From positions 608,501 through 672,500 of the forward strand of contig CAJNDS010000180.1 in the NCBI GenBank assembly GCA_905221605.1: 64,000 nt of DNA. The letters are read 5' to 3'. The notes under the pieces are model-generated. The model saw only the letters and a list, made by a program, of their open reading frames with translations. It searched no databases and had not been told where the DNA came from. The DNA comes from Symbiodinium natans. Its lineage: Eukaryota > Sar > Dinophyceae > Suessiales > Symbiodiniaceae. Below, piece by piece: positions 54,452-64,000 of the stretch. Each line of letters starts with the position of its first letter. Position 1 is the stretch's first letter. The position numbers and the translations under genes are program-made.

Positions 54452-56642
54452 GCCCCTTCAGGGCAGGAAAGTGCTGTTTGCTGTTTTTTTTTTTTTTTTT
54501 TGGGGGGGGGGGGGGGGCTGGGGCAAGATTCGCCTTTTCTCTCCAACGGTGTCCACCCCCCCCCCCCCCCGCCCCAAGCAAGTGTCGTCAGTCCCTGTCT
54601 AACTATTTTGCTTAAGAACCCCCCTCAAAAGATAACAGAGCACAACCCCTGTACTACCCTTATCACTAAGATTTTTGTTTCAAAGTAATCCCTGTGTTAC
54701 CCTTATAATAAGGAAACATGCCAGCTGAGGCTTCATTGGGAGCCACCTCGTTGAGGAGCTCCTTGAGTTGGGTTACACGGTCCGCGTCTTTGACAACCTC
54801 GAGACGGGGAACCTCCAGTTTCTGAACCTGAGACATCCCAAGCTGCAATTCGTCTTGGGGGACATCCTGGACATCGAGGCTTTGAGGCCCGCAGGGTTGG
54901 ACATCTTGGGTTGGTCAAACAAAACTTGGGGGAGGGCGTATGCTGGCTTATTGGCTTATGGTGCCCGAAAGGTGGCAGCATTGGGGTGTGCGGGGGGGGG
55001 GGGGGGGGGGGGGTGGGGGTGGAGGGTTGCAGCCTGAGCATGCCTTCAGTTGGAGCCTGGCAGGAAAGCCATGGTGGATGTGCGCGGCATTTTCCACTTG
55101 GGTGCTGCTAGCAAAGTTCTGCCGTCTCTGAAGAGCTTCTGCTGCATTTGCTAGCTTGCCAGCGCCTTGATTTGAGGTTTCGGAGCTTTTACACGTGCTA
55201 GCACACACAAGCCCATTGTCACTCACTTGCAGCGCATGTTGCCGCCGCATGCCCCCCCGGCCAAACATCAATGCAGCGTCATGGCGACCCGGGTTATGCC
55301 AAGGAATCCCGCGATGGGAACCTTCAACGTGGAGCGCAACTCCGTCGGGACGAGCCGAGTACTGGAGGCGCGCAGCAAAAACATCAACATTTGTCCGTGT
55401 AGTGTGTATATAAAAAATATGTATGTGTGAATGAACCTGCTGTCCTTCCATGTTTTCCTAAAGTCATACATGCAGTCAGCTCATTTGCCAGGCCGCCAAC
55501 GAAACAATGCTGGTGCGCAAGGTTGTTTATGCAGCATCTTCTACATACTATGGCAACCAGGGTGTTCCCTTCGTGGAGACGGACCCATTCATGCCCACCT
55601 CCCCATACGCTGCTTCAAAGTACATGGGTGAACTAGTCATGCTCACCAACGATGCGCTTTACAAGCTGCCGACGTTGAACCTGCGTTTCTTTATGGTGTA
55701 TGGGCCGCGCAATCCCGCACACGGTGCATATGCGATTGTAACTGGGAAGTTCATCGACCGCCTGAAGCAAGGACTCCCCCTTGTCATCGAAGGTGATGGG
55801 CGGAACTTCCGTGACTTCGTCCATGTAAAAGACGTTGCACGAGCCTTGATCCTGGGATATCAGAGTGACGTCCATGGCACCTCCATCAACATCGGCTCGG
55901 GTGAGAAGCACTCCGTGAAGGAGGTTGCAAACCTGGTGTCATCAAACCAGGAACATGTGGCAGCCAGAAAGAATGACCTCCTCGGAACGCTGGCGGACAC
56001 TTGCAGGGCAAAGAAGCTGCTGAACTTCCAGGTGCGACATGACTTCCTTTTCAGCATGCAGGCACGATTGGCTTTGGGGAACGAAAACATGTGGTCTTGG
56101 GGGCCCCCCATAGATCGTCCGCAGTATGCTCCAGCTAATCAAAGATCGTTTTGATTCCGCTTGCCCATCTGTGGGCTGCAAACCCCTTGGGCAAGAGTGA
56201 AAGACGAAGGCCAAACTATCGAGCGAAGTCGAAGCAAGTAGCCTTTGCCAACTGATCATGTACATACGCGATACAACGTTTTCAGTTTTCGGCAAGAGCA
56301 TATAGAGCCCGAACTGGCCCTAGAAGCCCAAACCCCAAACCTCCACCTGCTCTGTCTGCACCAAAAGACCCTAAACCAAAAGTGGTGGTTGCGAGGCTGC
56401 TAGGCAGGTGGCAAAAAACCAAAAGATTTGGTTCATCCAGCTATGCGGGCAAATCAGGCGATGATCACCCCAAACCCTAAACCCTAAACCCTAAACCCTA
56501 AACCCTAAACCCTAAACCCTAAACCCTAAACCCTAAACCCTACACTCCTAAACCAAGCCAGGGGATGATCAAGGAGGCCCTGGCCGGAAAGTCCGACTAC
56601 TTTGCTCCCATGTGGGAAGAGCCAGGGGTCCAGGCGCAGCTG
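54306..56642 (+). CDS. NAD-dependent sugar-nucleotide epimerase/dehydratase (extended SDR), multi-exon, ends uncertain
   Basis: Exons 54306-54451, 54730-54895, 55064-55132, 55304-55367, 55492-56031 and 56562-56642 join in frame. The product has the Rossmann motif VTGGSGFIGSHLVEEL, FDNLETG, GDILD, the FHLGAASKV strand, the active-site SST followed by YAASK (Tyr-x3-Lys), and the substrate-side motifs RFFMVYGPRNP and RDFVHVKDVARA. This is the UDP-hexose 4-epimerase / UDP-glucuronate decarboxylase group; the exact substrate is not decided. Donors are GC, GT, GA, GC and GT, and four of the five acceptors after exon 1 follow short TC-rich stretches. The 5' end is missing, and the 3' end is either a TGA at 56667 or a GT donor at 56643. 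CCCTAAA DNA abuts the first acceptor. Confidence 0.85.
54452..54729 (+). other. SDR intron 1 with poly-T/poly-G and poly-C tracts
   Basis: 278-bp GC-AG intron. Contains 18 T residues followed by about 18 G (54483-54519) and about 18 C (54556-54574). Confidence 0.8.
54730..54895 (+). CDS. SDR exon 2: FIGSHLVEEL to LRPA
   Basis: Starts GCTTCATTGGG; completes Gly of GSGFIG. It ends with two bases before GT at 54896. Confidence 0.85.
54896..55063 (+). other. SDR intron 2 with poly-G tract
   Basis: 168-bp GT-AG intron with about 25 nearly pure G (54988-55014). Confidence 0.8.
55064..55132 (+). CDS. SDR exon 3: VDVRGIFHLGAASKV
   Basis: Encodes KAMVDVRGIFHLGAASKVLP then SLK. The donor appears to be GA (55133), the only boundary that keeps frame and yields SLKNPAMGTFNVE. 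Confidence 0.7.
55304..55367 (+). CDS. SDR exon 4: NPAMGTFNVERNSVGTSRVLE
   Basis: The acceptor is CCAAG before GAAT. The GC donor at 55368 joins to GCC at 55492 to read SRVLEAANETM. Confidence 0.8.
55492..56031 (+). CDS. SDR exon 5: active site (SST, YAASK) and substrate domain
   Basis: Encodes AANETMLVRKVVYAASSTYY and the rest of the catalytic domain through CRAKKLLNFQ. Donor is GT at 56032; reading on to the stop at 56152 gives a tail unlike the family. Confidence 0.9.
56469..56542. repeat. CCCTAAA array in SDR intron 5
   Basis: Ten units within 20 bases of the acceptor at 56561. A CTAGGCAGGTGGCAAAAAA module lies upstream at 56400-56418. Confidence 0.95.
56562..56642 (+). CDS. SDR exon 6: C-terminal helix
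   Basis: Encodes GMIKEALAGKSDYFAPMWEE and PGVQAQL, the expected helix after the KLLNF strand. Bases after 56650 belong to a repeat, so the TGA at 56667 may be intronic. Confidence 0.65.
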
Positions 56643-56650
56643 GTTAGACA

Positions 56651-56846
56651 GTTTGGGGATTGGGGCTGACTATAGGATTCCCTGTTCGGATCTTTTTCCC
56701 CCCTTTTGTTTATGTGAAACCCAAGGGAAAATGTTGTAAAAGGGTTTAGGGTTTAGGGCTGTTTGGGGCTGACTATAGGATTCCCTCTGTGGATGATATG
56801 TTGCCCTAGTGTTTATGTGAAACCCAAAGGAAAAGATATTAACAGG
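56651..56846. repeat. Tandem pair of a 100-bp repeat ending in heptamers
   Basis: GGCTGACTATAGGATTCCCT and TTTATGTGAAACCCAA occur in both copies (about 56651-56745 and 56761-56846). Each is followed by TTTAGGG units. A related fragment (GAAACCCAAGGGAA) lies at about 25000. Confidence 0.85.
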
Positions 56847-57050
56847 GTTTAGGGTTTAGGGTTTAGGGTTTGGGGTTTGGGGTTTAGGGTTTAGGGTTTA
56901 GGGTTTAGGGTTTGGGCTTCGAGGCGGGCGAAGTCTCTTGGAAAAGGGTTTGGGCTCCATGCCCAGGGTCTGCAAGTTTTAGGGTTTAGGGTTTAGGGGT
57001 TCAGGGTTCAGGGTTTAGGGGCTCAGGGTTTGGGGTTTAGGGTTTAGCCT
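56847..57050. repeat. TTTAGGG / TTTGGGG arrays
   Basis: Two array blocks separated by unique sequence, with TTCAGGG variants. Confidence 0.9.
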
Positions 57051-57185
57051 GCCAGCCCCCTGGTGCAGGATAGACTGGAAACGCAGTTCCCTGGATGGAA
57101 GGGCCTGCCTGGCCACGAAAGAGTCAAGGCAGCAGCATCAGCCTCATCATTCGATCTCTTCCTTCCTTGTCTACTGGGTAGATTC

Positions 57186-57306
57186 TATGGGCCCTTAATA
57201 TGGTCCCTTACCGCCTTTACAGGGTTCTGACGTAGGGGGTCTTGGGCTGTAGGTCCCCTTTTATGGGCCCATTCTCAGGGACCATGCAACTACCCCCAGA
57301 CCTTGC
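57186..57306. mobile_element. Interspersed repeat, family H copy 2
   Basis: ATGGGCCCTTAATATGGTCC, CCTTTACAGGGTTCTG and AGGGACCATGCAACTACCCC match 22992-23140 in order. Confidence 0.6.
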
Positions 57307-57617
57307 TTCTGGCATGGGCCCTCCTCTCCTGGGATTGTGTGGCAGATTTTGGGGGGTTTGGGTGCTTGGGATTGGGGGGGGGGGGGGGGGTATAGGGTTT
57401 ATAGGGCTTTAGCTTTGACCAGCCTGGCATCCTCCTTTTGTTTTTTTGCGAGGCTGCTGAAACAGACTCAGGAAATGCGAAGCTGAGAGAAGCCCTCGTG
57501 CACAGTGAGACCTTTCGGCAGATCGTGGATGCGCTGTGAGACCACATGAGACCACAGACCGCGCAGACCTGTACCGTTAGGATTTAGGGTTTAGGGAAGC
57601 CCCCCCATGCAACCTTT

Positions 57618-57750
57618 CACCCCAGTGCTGCCACAGCTGTGTTGGAGCTGCGTCGCGCACGGGGCGAGCCCGGCAAAAAGTCTACTGCAATCCCGGGCTT
57701 CCACATTTCGGCGCTTGAGGACTTCAAGGCTTCCTGTGCCCAGGGGATCC
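57618..57750 (+). CDS. Exon-like island of unknown gene
   Basis: One frame encodes AVLELRRARGEPGKKSTAIP and then GFHISALEDFKASCAQGIRS. The composition is coding-like, and a CCACAG acceptor precedes it. Just after it a 23-bp unit (CTTAGTTGAGCCTCGCATATG) is duplicated at about 57785-57830. The family is not recognised. Confidence 0.5.
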
Positions 57751-58139
57751 GAAGCTGCTACTTCGGTTTTTCGCCCTGCAGGAGCTTAGTTGAGCCTCGC
57801 ATATGGAACTTAGTTGAGCCTCGCATATGCAGATGTGAAGCCATGTCTCTCTCGAACCGTGGCGAACTCTGCCTAAAGGCCTAAACCCTAAACCCTAAAA
57901 GTTACAGTGCGGCTACAGGCTGCAGCCGCAGCCGAGCGACCAAGCGACGCGCTAGCCTTGGGTGGATTTTTGGTTTAGGGTTCTGAGTTTAGGGTTTAGG
58001 GTTTAGGGTTCATGTGCCGAATTCTCCAGTGCCTTCATTTCGATGTCGCATCACGAGGATTCTCTGGTAGTAAGTGGTCCTAATATGTTTTTTTATACAC
58101 ACATGAAGAAAATAATAAATAGTCAATAAATAAGTAAAT

Positions 58140-58260
58140 AAATAAATATAAATATATATATATATATATATATGTATATATGTGATACTTTTTCTTGTCG
58201 TTCTGCCTATGCGTATATATATATATATACAGATATATGTATATATATATATAGATGTAT
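58140..58260. repeat. TA-rich microsatellite
   Basis: TA and ATAGATGTAT runs. Confidence 0.9.
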
Positions 58261-58438
58261 GTGGTTCAGTATTTGCACAAAGTATGAATGTACATACATA
58301 CACTTTTGTTCATCTCACAAACAGTGCGTCAACTAAGGGGTTTCAATGCGACGGGTGAATTATCGAGGGCCTAGGTCGGCGGCCGGGCGCTCTCGTCCAG
58401 GTGGGGGACTTCTGGGCCCGTAAAGCGCGCAACCGTCG

Positions 58439-58510
58439 CCCTAAACCCTAAACCCTAAACCCTAAACCCTAAACCCTAAACCCTAAACCCTAAACCCTAA
58501 ACCCTAAACC
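58439..58510. repeat. CCCTAAA array
   Basis: Ten units. Confidence 0.95.
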
Positions 58511-58829
58511 GCTTTTGGAGCTGCGGGCGCGCGAAATGCGAAACGGCCATGACTTTTGAACTTCCGGTCTCACATGGTCTCTCACTGTTTGGGGTCTACC
58601 CTGATCATATACCCTACCCATATACATATATACATATATATACACATACACGAAATGTAGAGATCATCAAATGGTAAACAAATAAGTCTATTCCTACATA
58701 GATATGCAGAGGGAGCGGCTCCAGCTCCGATGCTTTGCAATGATCTGAGGTGAGAAGCGCTGCGCCGAGTCCAGAGCGGCTTGGCTGCTAGAGCCAGTTG
58801 TGAGATCTCAATGCATGGATCATTGGCTT

Positions 58830-58935
58830 CAGGGTTTAGGGTTTAGGGTGTTTAGGGTTTGGGGTTTAGGGATTGGCTTCAGGGTTTAGGGATTGGGGTT
58901 TGGGGCTTGGGGTTTAGGGTTTAGGGATTGGGGTC
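58830..58935. repeat. TTTAGGG array with GGGATTGG variants
   Basis: ATTGGCTTCAGGGTTTAGGG is itself repeated twice. Confidence 0.85.
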
Positions 58936-59175
58936 AAAAAGCTTCTCCTTGGCTGCTGTTTGCTGTGGTTTACTTTGCGTCTGCGATGGCCTTAGTCGTG
59001 ATGATTTGATGGTTCATAAGTTTTCAACGATAAAAGGTATTCATAAATTCCGTGAAAACTTACTTCACACAACAACTGCCTGGTGACTCTTGCTGGACTT
59101 GAACCTACTATAGTGGTCGGAATAGTTGCTATTCATATCCCCTCATGGCCCCTTTATACTTATACTATAGTCACC

Positions 59176-59302
59176 CCCCCCCCCCCCCAAAAAAAAAAAT
59201 ATATATATATATATATACATATGTATATATCTATATTAATAATAGTAGTAATAATAATCATAATAATAATGAGCATAATAATAATGACAATAATAATAAT
59301 AA
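59176..59302. repeat. Poly-C/poly-A, TA and ATA microsatellites
   Basis: Fifteen C, ten A, then TA and AATAAT runs. Confidence 0.9.
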
Positions 59303-59456
59303 CCTATTCTAATCTACATGAGTGGGTGGAAGAAGGCCATCCTTGGTGTGCCTGATCCCAGGCCTGATGCCAGCACAGGCCCCGCTGTGAGGCAGAAGCA
59401 TACGGACCCGCCGACCCAGCGCTTGCCTAGCCAGGCAAGGCGGGGAAGCATGCCAC

Positions 59457-59561
59457 TTGGGATGTTTCCCCTAAAAAACTCGCAGTCCTTAGTAAGGATT
59501 CTAGTGCGGGGTACTAGAATCCGTGCGAAGGACTGTTAGTATAAAAGGGGGAACATCCCAA
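59457..59561. mobile_element. MITE, family A copy 6
   Basis: 105 bp, TTGGGATGTTTCCCC at one end and GGGGGAACATCCCAA at the other; target duplication CATGCCAC / CATGCCAG (59449-59456, 59562-59569). Confidence 0.92.
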
Positions 59562-59569
59562 CATGCCAG

Positions 59570-60268
59570 CGTCATACATCACAGGAGGCGGAGATGTGTG
59601 CAGGAGGCACTTTCTCTGCTGAGAACCCCTTGAGGTTTCGCAGATCTTCCCAAGGACTTATAGTCACTTGCGTGTTGATCACGTCCTGTGCTGGTACCTT
59701 CATGCAGGCAAGTACGGAGCAGGTGCTCCTCACGTCAGCACCTCACGATGCGCCGAATGTGCCAACACTTGACGAGGCCCTTCGGAGTCCCACGCGTGTT
59801 TCTCAGCCAAGGTTTCGGGTTTAGGGTTTAGGGTTGAGGGTTGAGGGTTGGCTGGACCTCAGTCCAGTGGCAAAAGGGTTTAGGGTTTCTTCTCCGCACA
59901 TTGGGGTTCGACGCCTCGATTTCCTATCGTTTCTGCCGATGGCGGCACTGATGCTTACTCAGACCAAAGCCAGAAGTATGAACAGTATGCGTTCAAGAGC
60001 CTGTTCGGGTTGGAAGCGACCTCAGGCAAACTCGCAGCATGCAACACACACAATCTCAACAAACAAGTGGTTTATGAACGCGAGAGGGGGAGGGAGAGAG
60101 ACGGGGAGAGAGAGGGGGAGAGAGAGAGAGAGCGAGAACGAGAGCGAATTGGCGTACTCTTGTTTAGCACCCAACAACTGTTGCTGGAGTTACGCATTCA
60201 AGGAAAAGAGGCGTTGGGTTGCCTCTTGCCACTCCTCGCTGTAGCAAAATTCTTTGGGACTCGGCTCT
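59570..60268. other. Weak coding signals only
   Basis: The plus frame at about 59704-59815 (QASTEQVLLTSAPHDAPNVP) is open and exon-like but unassigned. A TTTAGGG run is at 59816-59845 and GA microsatellites at 60083-60140. Confidence 0.4.
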
Positions 60269-60410
60269 ACTTGGAGGTTCAGGGCACTTACTAACCAATC
60301 ATAACTGTACTTATAACCCACTTGTAAGCCTCTTAAGTGCCCTAATATTGTTGTCATTTAGGTTAAAAGTACAGTTGTAATTCGTTAATAAGTGCCATGA
60401 ACCTTCAAGT
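60269..60410. mobile_element. Inverted-repeat element, family D copy 3
   Basis: Left end ACTTGGAGGTTCAGGGCACT; right end AGTGCCATGAACCTTCAAGT. The best-preserved termini of this family. Confidence 0.8.
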
Positions 60411-62960
60411 GCCTGCCATCTCCCCTGGCACAGGCAGCGAAATGGCAAATCGAAGTGGTAGAGGACCAGCATGCGTCTGAGCGTGCGCATGTTGTTGCTA
60501 GGGTTCTCAGCTGTTGTTTTAGTATTCCCTTATGGTCCTTTTATCACAATGCTATAACAACCCCAAAAACCTCATTCTAATCATTAAGGCCCCTAAATCA
60601 CACCCTAGACCCTTTTTGTGCTTGTCGTGACACGTGGTGCAGGACAAGACGCTGGAGGAGAAAGAGCTGAGTTAGATGCGCCTTACGGTGCCCAAGGCTA
60701 TAGTCTGAAGCCTTTCACATTGGAATATATATATATATATACTAACCTCCCCTTTCTCGCAAAGAGGCGACGGACCTCGTGGCCCGAAACGAAAGAAGCT
60801 TGATACGCTTTGTAATCTCTATGAGAAGACAGGAGGAAGTTCGTGCCAGCATCAGCATCAGAGGCCTGCCAACTGAAAAGTCAGCAGTGTCGCAGGCAGC
60901 TGCTTTCCCAAAGCATCCATGTACCTATATAATGGTACATAGTTGGGCCTTGAAACCCTAAACCCTACATACACAGGACAGCGGTTCCGAGAGAGTATCT
61001 TCACATGAACGCATACTACTATTTGCTTACGAGGCCCGCCCAAGAAAATTCAAGATAATCATCCCCAAATTGCCCTTATCAGGAAGATTTCTTTCATGTT
61101 TTTGGGGGTTCTTCAGCAAATTCGTAGAAACCCCAAACCCTATCAACCGCATTGGCGCATGGATTCTACGGGTTTGAACATGCCGGTGCAGCCCCGCAGA
61201 AGTCGCCGAATCCAGGCCACGGAGTGAACAGCGCACAGCCGCCGCCGAAAAGAGGGTTTAGGGTTTAGGGTTTGCATGGTTTTCGTCCCAGGCAGGCAGT
61301 GCAGCAGTCCTAGCCGCAAAAAGGGTTTAGGGTTTGTGGCCAAAAGGAACCAAAGTTCAGAGAACTTCCGGTAAGCTTCTGGTATGTTACCCAAAGCAAC
61401 ATGATGTTACAGCCACGTGTGCAAGCATGAGCTTCTCAATAGCATGAACGCGAAACTTCGCATGCATACAGGCCATGAGACAACAATCGCTCACAATTGC
61501 CGGCGTACCAGGGTCGGCAGGCAGACTTCATGTTTAAACCTCTTGAGGTTTGAACCCCTTTTGGATGTCAACCGTCAACACTGCAAACTCTGCAAATATG
61601 CTTAGGAGCTGCAGACGAACTCCTGACACAGCTTGAGCAAGCACAAGAAAAGTATGGTTGCATACCGAAGGTCCGCCTTGTTACTCTGCGCCAGGAGAAT
61701 CTTAAAATTGACTACATCGAAGTTCAACCACGGCCCAGGCCAGGAAGCATCAGGAAATGCTGTGACCGTGCAGCATTTTCGAGTTTAGGGCTGGAAGAGT
61801 TGAGTGTGTTTCCTTCAATTAAGAAATAACTATACAAAATCACATGTATGTAGGGATCCTTAATCTGAATTTAAGGTAGATTCAAGGGCTTAGGGTTCAG
61901 GCGTACCTTCTCCTGATTTTGAGACTCCCGCCGCCTCGATCTCAACTCAAGCAGCAGAGGGACTTCCTCAGAGTCAGCTGATCGCTCCGGGCCTCGCCCA
62001 CAGTGCTCTTAATTAGGGTGCTGTTGAGGGTTTAGGGTTTAGGGCTGCTTAGGGTTTAGGGTGTAGGGTTAGAGGGCTGCTTAGGGTTTGTAGGGTTTAG
62101 GAAAGGGGTTGGCCCGAATACAGAGTCAGCCCCCAAGGTTGATTTGTAAGGGTTTCGGGTTTAGGGTGTAGGGTTTAGGGTTTAGGGTTAGTCTTGACAT
62201 TCAGTTTCGACTGGCTGAAAACCCTGGAGGGTACAGCTTGCCCTCATATATCCAATCCCGAGCCTTGGGGTTTAAGGTTTCGGGTTTAGGGTTTAGGAGC
62301 CCTGAAGCAAGACAGGGTTTAGGGGTTTGGGCTTCATGCCTAGAGTTTGCAAGGATTGGGGTTTAGAGTTTAGGACTGCCAAACAATCCCCCAGATCCCT
62401 CGGTCGCTTGCGCAATGTGTCCATACATGTGTTTATATATCTCGGCAGCCCAGTGGCACCTTTTTTTCCCCCTTTTTGTGGTTACCTCAAACTCCAAACC
62501 CGAAACGCTAAACCCTGGCCTGATCCTCTGTTCTGAGTTCGCCAAAGCAGTCAACCTCGAGTTGCCTTTGAGGGGATGTGCTGCAAGTGCGTGTACACGT
62601 TGCAGTCTCACTCAACTCGAACCCCAAATGCTAAACCTCCAATACCCTTAAGACCGGCGCGTTTAGAAAACACAGGCCGGAACCCGGAACAAGCCCCTGC
62701 AACCTCCATATAGAGGCCTTAATCATTTGAATAGGGTTTGGGGGGAGGGGTTAACAATTCGCGTATAAGTATGTAGGGACCATAGGGGGGCACTTTACTT
62801 TTCCGACCCCTATACCATGGGAGACGGTACTTCAACCCCATGCGCTTGTAAAACGACAGCTTTGAATGGAGAGACGAAAAACTCCTCAGCGAATGGTTGG
62901 AGACTCCTTGTTGTGCTTAAGCCTTCGTAGCGCAACGCTAGCTTCCCCTTGAACCTTAAA
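60411..62960. other. No confident gene; scattered heptamers
   Basis: TTTAGGG runs near 61255-61275, 62025-62120, 62158-62192 and 62278-62296. A short plus-strand frame at about 61921-62010 (ETPAASISTQAAEGLPQSQL) is exon-like but unassigned. Confidence 0.45.
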
Positions 62961-63840
62961 CCCTACACCGCAGCTGCATGCACGTTCGCCCAGGGCAGAT
63001 CCTCGGGATGTCTTCCGAGGCAGTGGCCGTGGTTGTGCGACTGTCGGTTTCGATGGCTTGGCTTGTTAGTGACTAGTTCGGATGCGGCAGCAAGCTCGAC
63101 AGATGTGAGAGTCAAACACTGCCAGGCAAAGGAGACTCTAGCAAGAGTCAAAGAGTATGCCAAGGCTGCAACAACGCAGGAGGAGGCCCAGATATAGGAA
63201 TTGCGGCTGCGGTGCTAAATCTTGCCTATCGAAGCACATGAGTGCTGGAAAAGCGGAGCCAAGATAGGCACGAGCAGGAGCATAGATTTATGTGGTGTTG
63301 TCAGGCTAACGGGGAGCAGGCGTATCGATTTTAACGGTTTTGTCACAGGCAGAAACAGCCCAGACCTTATAAGTTAAGTTAAAGTGAGTTCTCTCTTGGC
63401 AGCTCCTCATCTGCTTCCTTTGCATGCCTGTTAAGAAGTGCATGCTTTTGTTGGGTGTGTTTGTTGTGCTCCTTGTACCATTGCATCCTTCGGGGCTTTC
63501 AGCAGGCTCAGACGACTGTAAATGCAATAACGTTATGTGCTGGTTGGTTGTCACAAGAAAAGAAGAAGAGCAGCAGTTGCACTCCCTGGAACCAAATAGC
63601 CATGAAATCGCAACCTCGGGCCCCCCTGTTCCCTCCCCTTCTCCTGCTCTAGTGGCTGTGAGCGGAAGCCAAGCCAAAGCCCAGGTATGTTTTACAGGCT
63701 ATGGGCAGCAATGCCTGAGCGAACGCTGTTGCAACTGGGTGGAGGGGCTGCGCCCCATGAAAAGCGCCAAGCCCAAGCCAGGCATCAGCCTCACCACATT
63801 TGCACTAACGCGCATGGCGTGACACTGTTTGAAGTTGTGT
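62961..63840 (+). CDS. Weak coding region, possible small secreted protein
   Basis: An open frame at 63424-63822 begins with a signal-peptide-like stretch (MPVKKCMLLLGVFVVLLVPL) and continues with a few Cys (NVMCWLVV, YGQQCLSERCC). Another frame at about 63080-63197 (VRVKHCQAKETLARVKEYAK) looks like an exon upstream. There is no recognisable family, and a possible GTATGT donor at 63685 breaks the longer frame. Treat as unproven. Confidence 0.25.
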
Positions 63841-64000
63841 GGGTGAGAGTGCGATGCCGGGCCGTGCCTTCGGCCAGGTAGGAAACGAACGTCTCGAACT
63901 GCTCTTTCGGCTACAGCCTATGATTGTTTGAAAACATGACACATGTGTGGGATCCTGAAAGAGAACTCAAGTGGTTCCACCGCTAATTTTTGAGGGCACC

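Noticed and set aside
56032-56154. Read-through C-terminus of the SDR protein (to the stop at 56152)
   Set aside because: The tail does not resemble the family, a GT donor follows the conserved KLLNFQ, and a better C-terminal exon lies at 56562 in phase.

Overview
The window looks like nuclear DNA of a dinoflagellate with a secondary, peridinin-type plastid. The evidence is: (i) two tandem, almost identical genes for plastid glyceraldehyde-3-phosphate dehydrogenase whose leader has a signal peptide, an FVAP motif and a second hydrophobic segment, as in dinoflagellate class I plastid leaders; (ii) introns with GC or GA donors as well as GT, and acceptors that are nearly always AG followed by G; (iii) very low gene density with tiny exons and large introns. 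No bacterial-style operon, rRNA or CRISPR is visible. I do not name a species.

Layout. Positions 1-5.4 kb hold one possible terminal exon and otherwise repeats. From 5459 to at least 38888 (+) I can thread about sixteen short exons that, read in order and mostly in matching phase, give a glycoside hydrolase family 59 (galactocerebrosidase-like) enzyme with both catalytic glutamates. Its introns contain a 1.8-kb CA-rich array (8.2-10.0 kb), the complete GAPDH pair (11.1-14.3 kb, same strand), many small inverted-repeat elements, a 200-bp poly-C tract and an 8.76-kb LTR element (25216-33978, minus strand). Region 41.55-43.61 kb is a foldback-type element with a 42-bp perfect hairpin. A second multi-exon gene, an NAD-dependent sugar-nucleotide epimerase/dehydratase of the extended SDR family, lies at 54306-56642 (+). 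Several isolated exon-like islands (43.6, 45.1, 50.5, 52.7, 53.6 and 57.6 kb) belong to genes I cannot identify. Positions 58-64 kb contain repeats and only weak coding signals.

The dominant feature is the telomere-type heptamer TTTAGGG/CCCTAAA, scattered as well over a hundred short arrays in both orientations, every few hundred bases. Because exons of the GH59 and SDR genes sit between the arrays, most arrays lie inside introns and some abut splice acceptors. Two places show the arrays behaving as insertions: an array splits a small transposon and is flanked by a 9-bp duplication (49250-49321), and a filled/empty pair of the same sequence lies side by side (24843-24995). Conversely, small transposons and the LTR element have inserted into arrays.

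The LTR element is the other unusual object. It has perfect architecture (287-bp LTRs with one mismatch, 5-bp target duplication, a primer site matching the tRNA-Met anticodon half, a polypurine tract). Its two giant ORFs encode RNA-binding modules (WW, S1-like, PABP-type MLLE, two sets of three CCCH fingers) and I see no protease, integrase, reverse transcriptase or RNase H. It looks like a recently active non-autonomous element with an elaborate Gag-like RNP protein.
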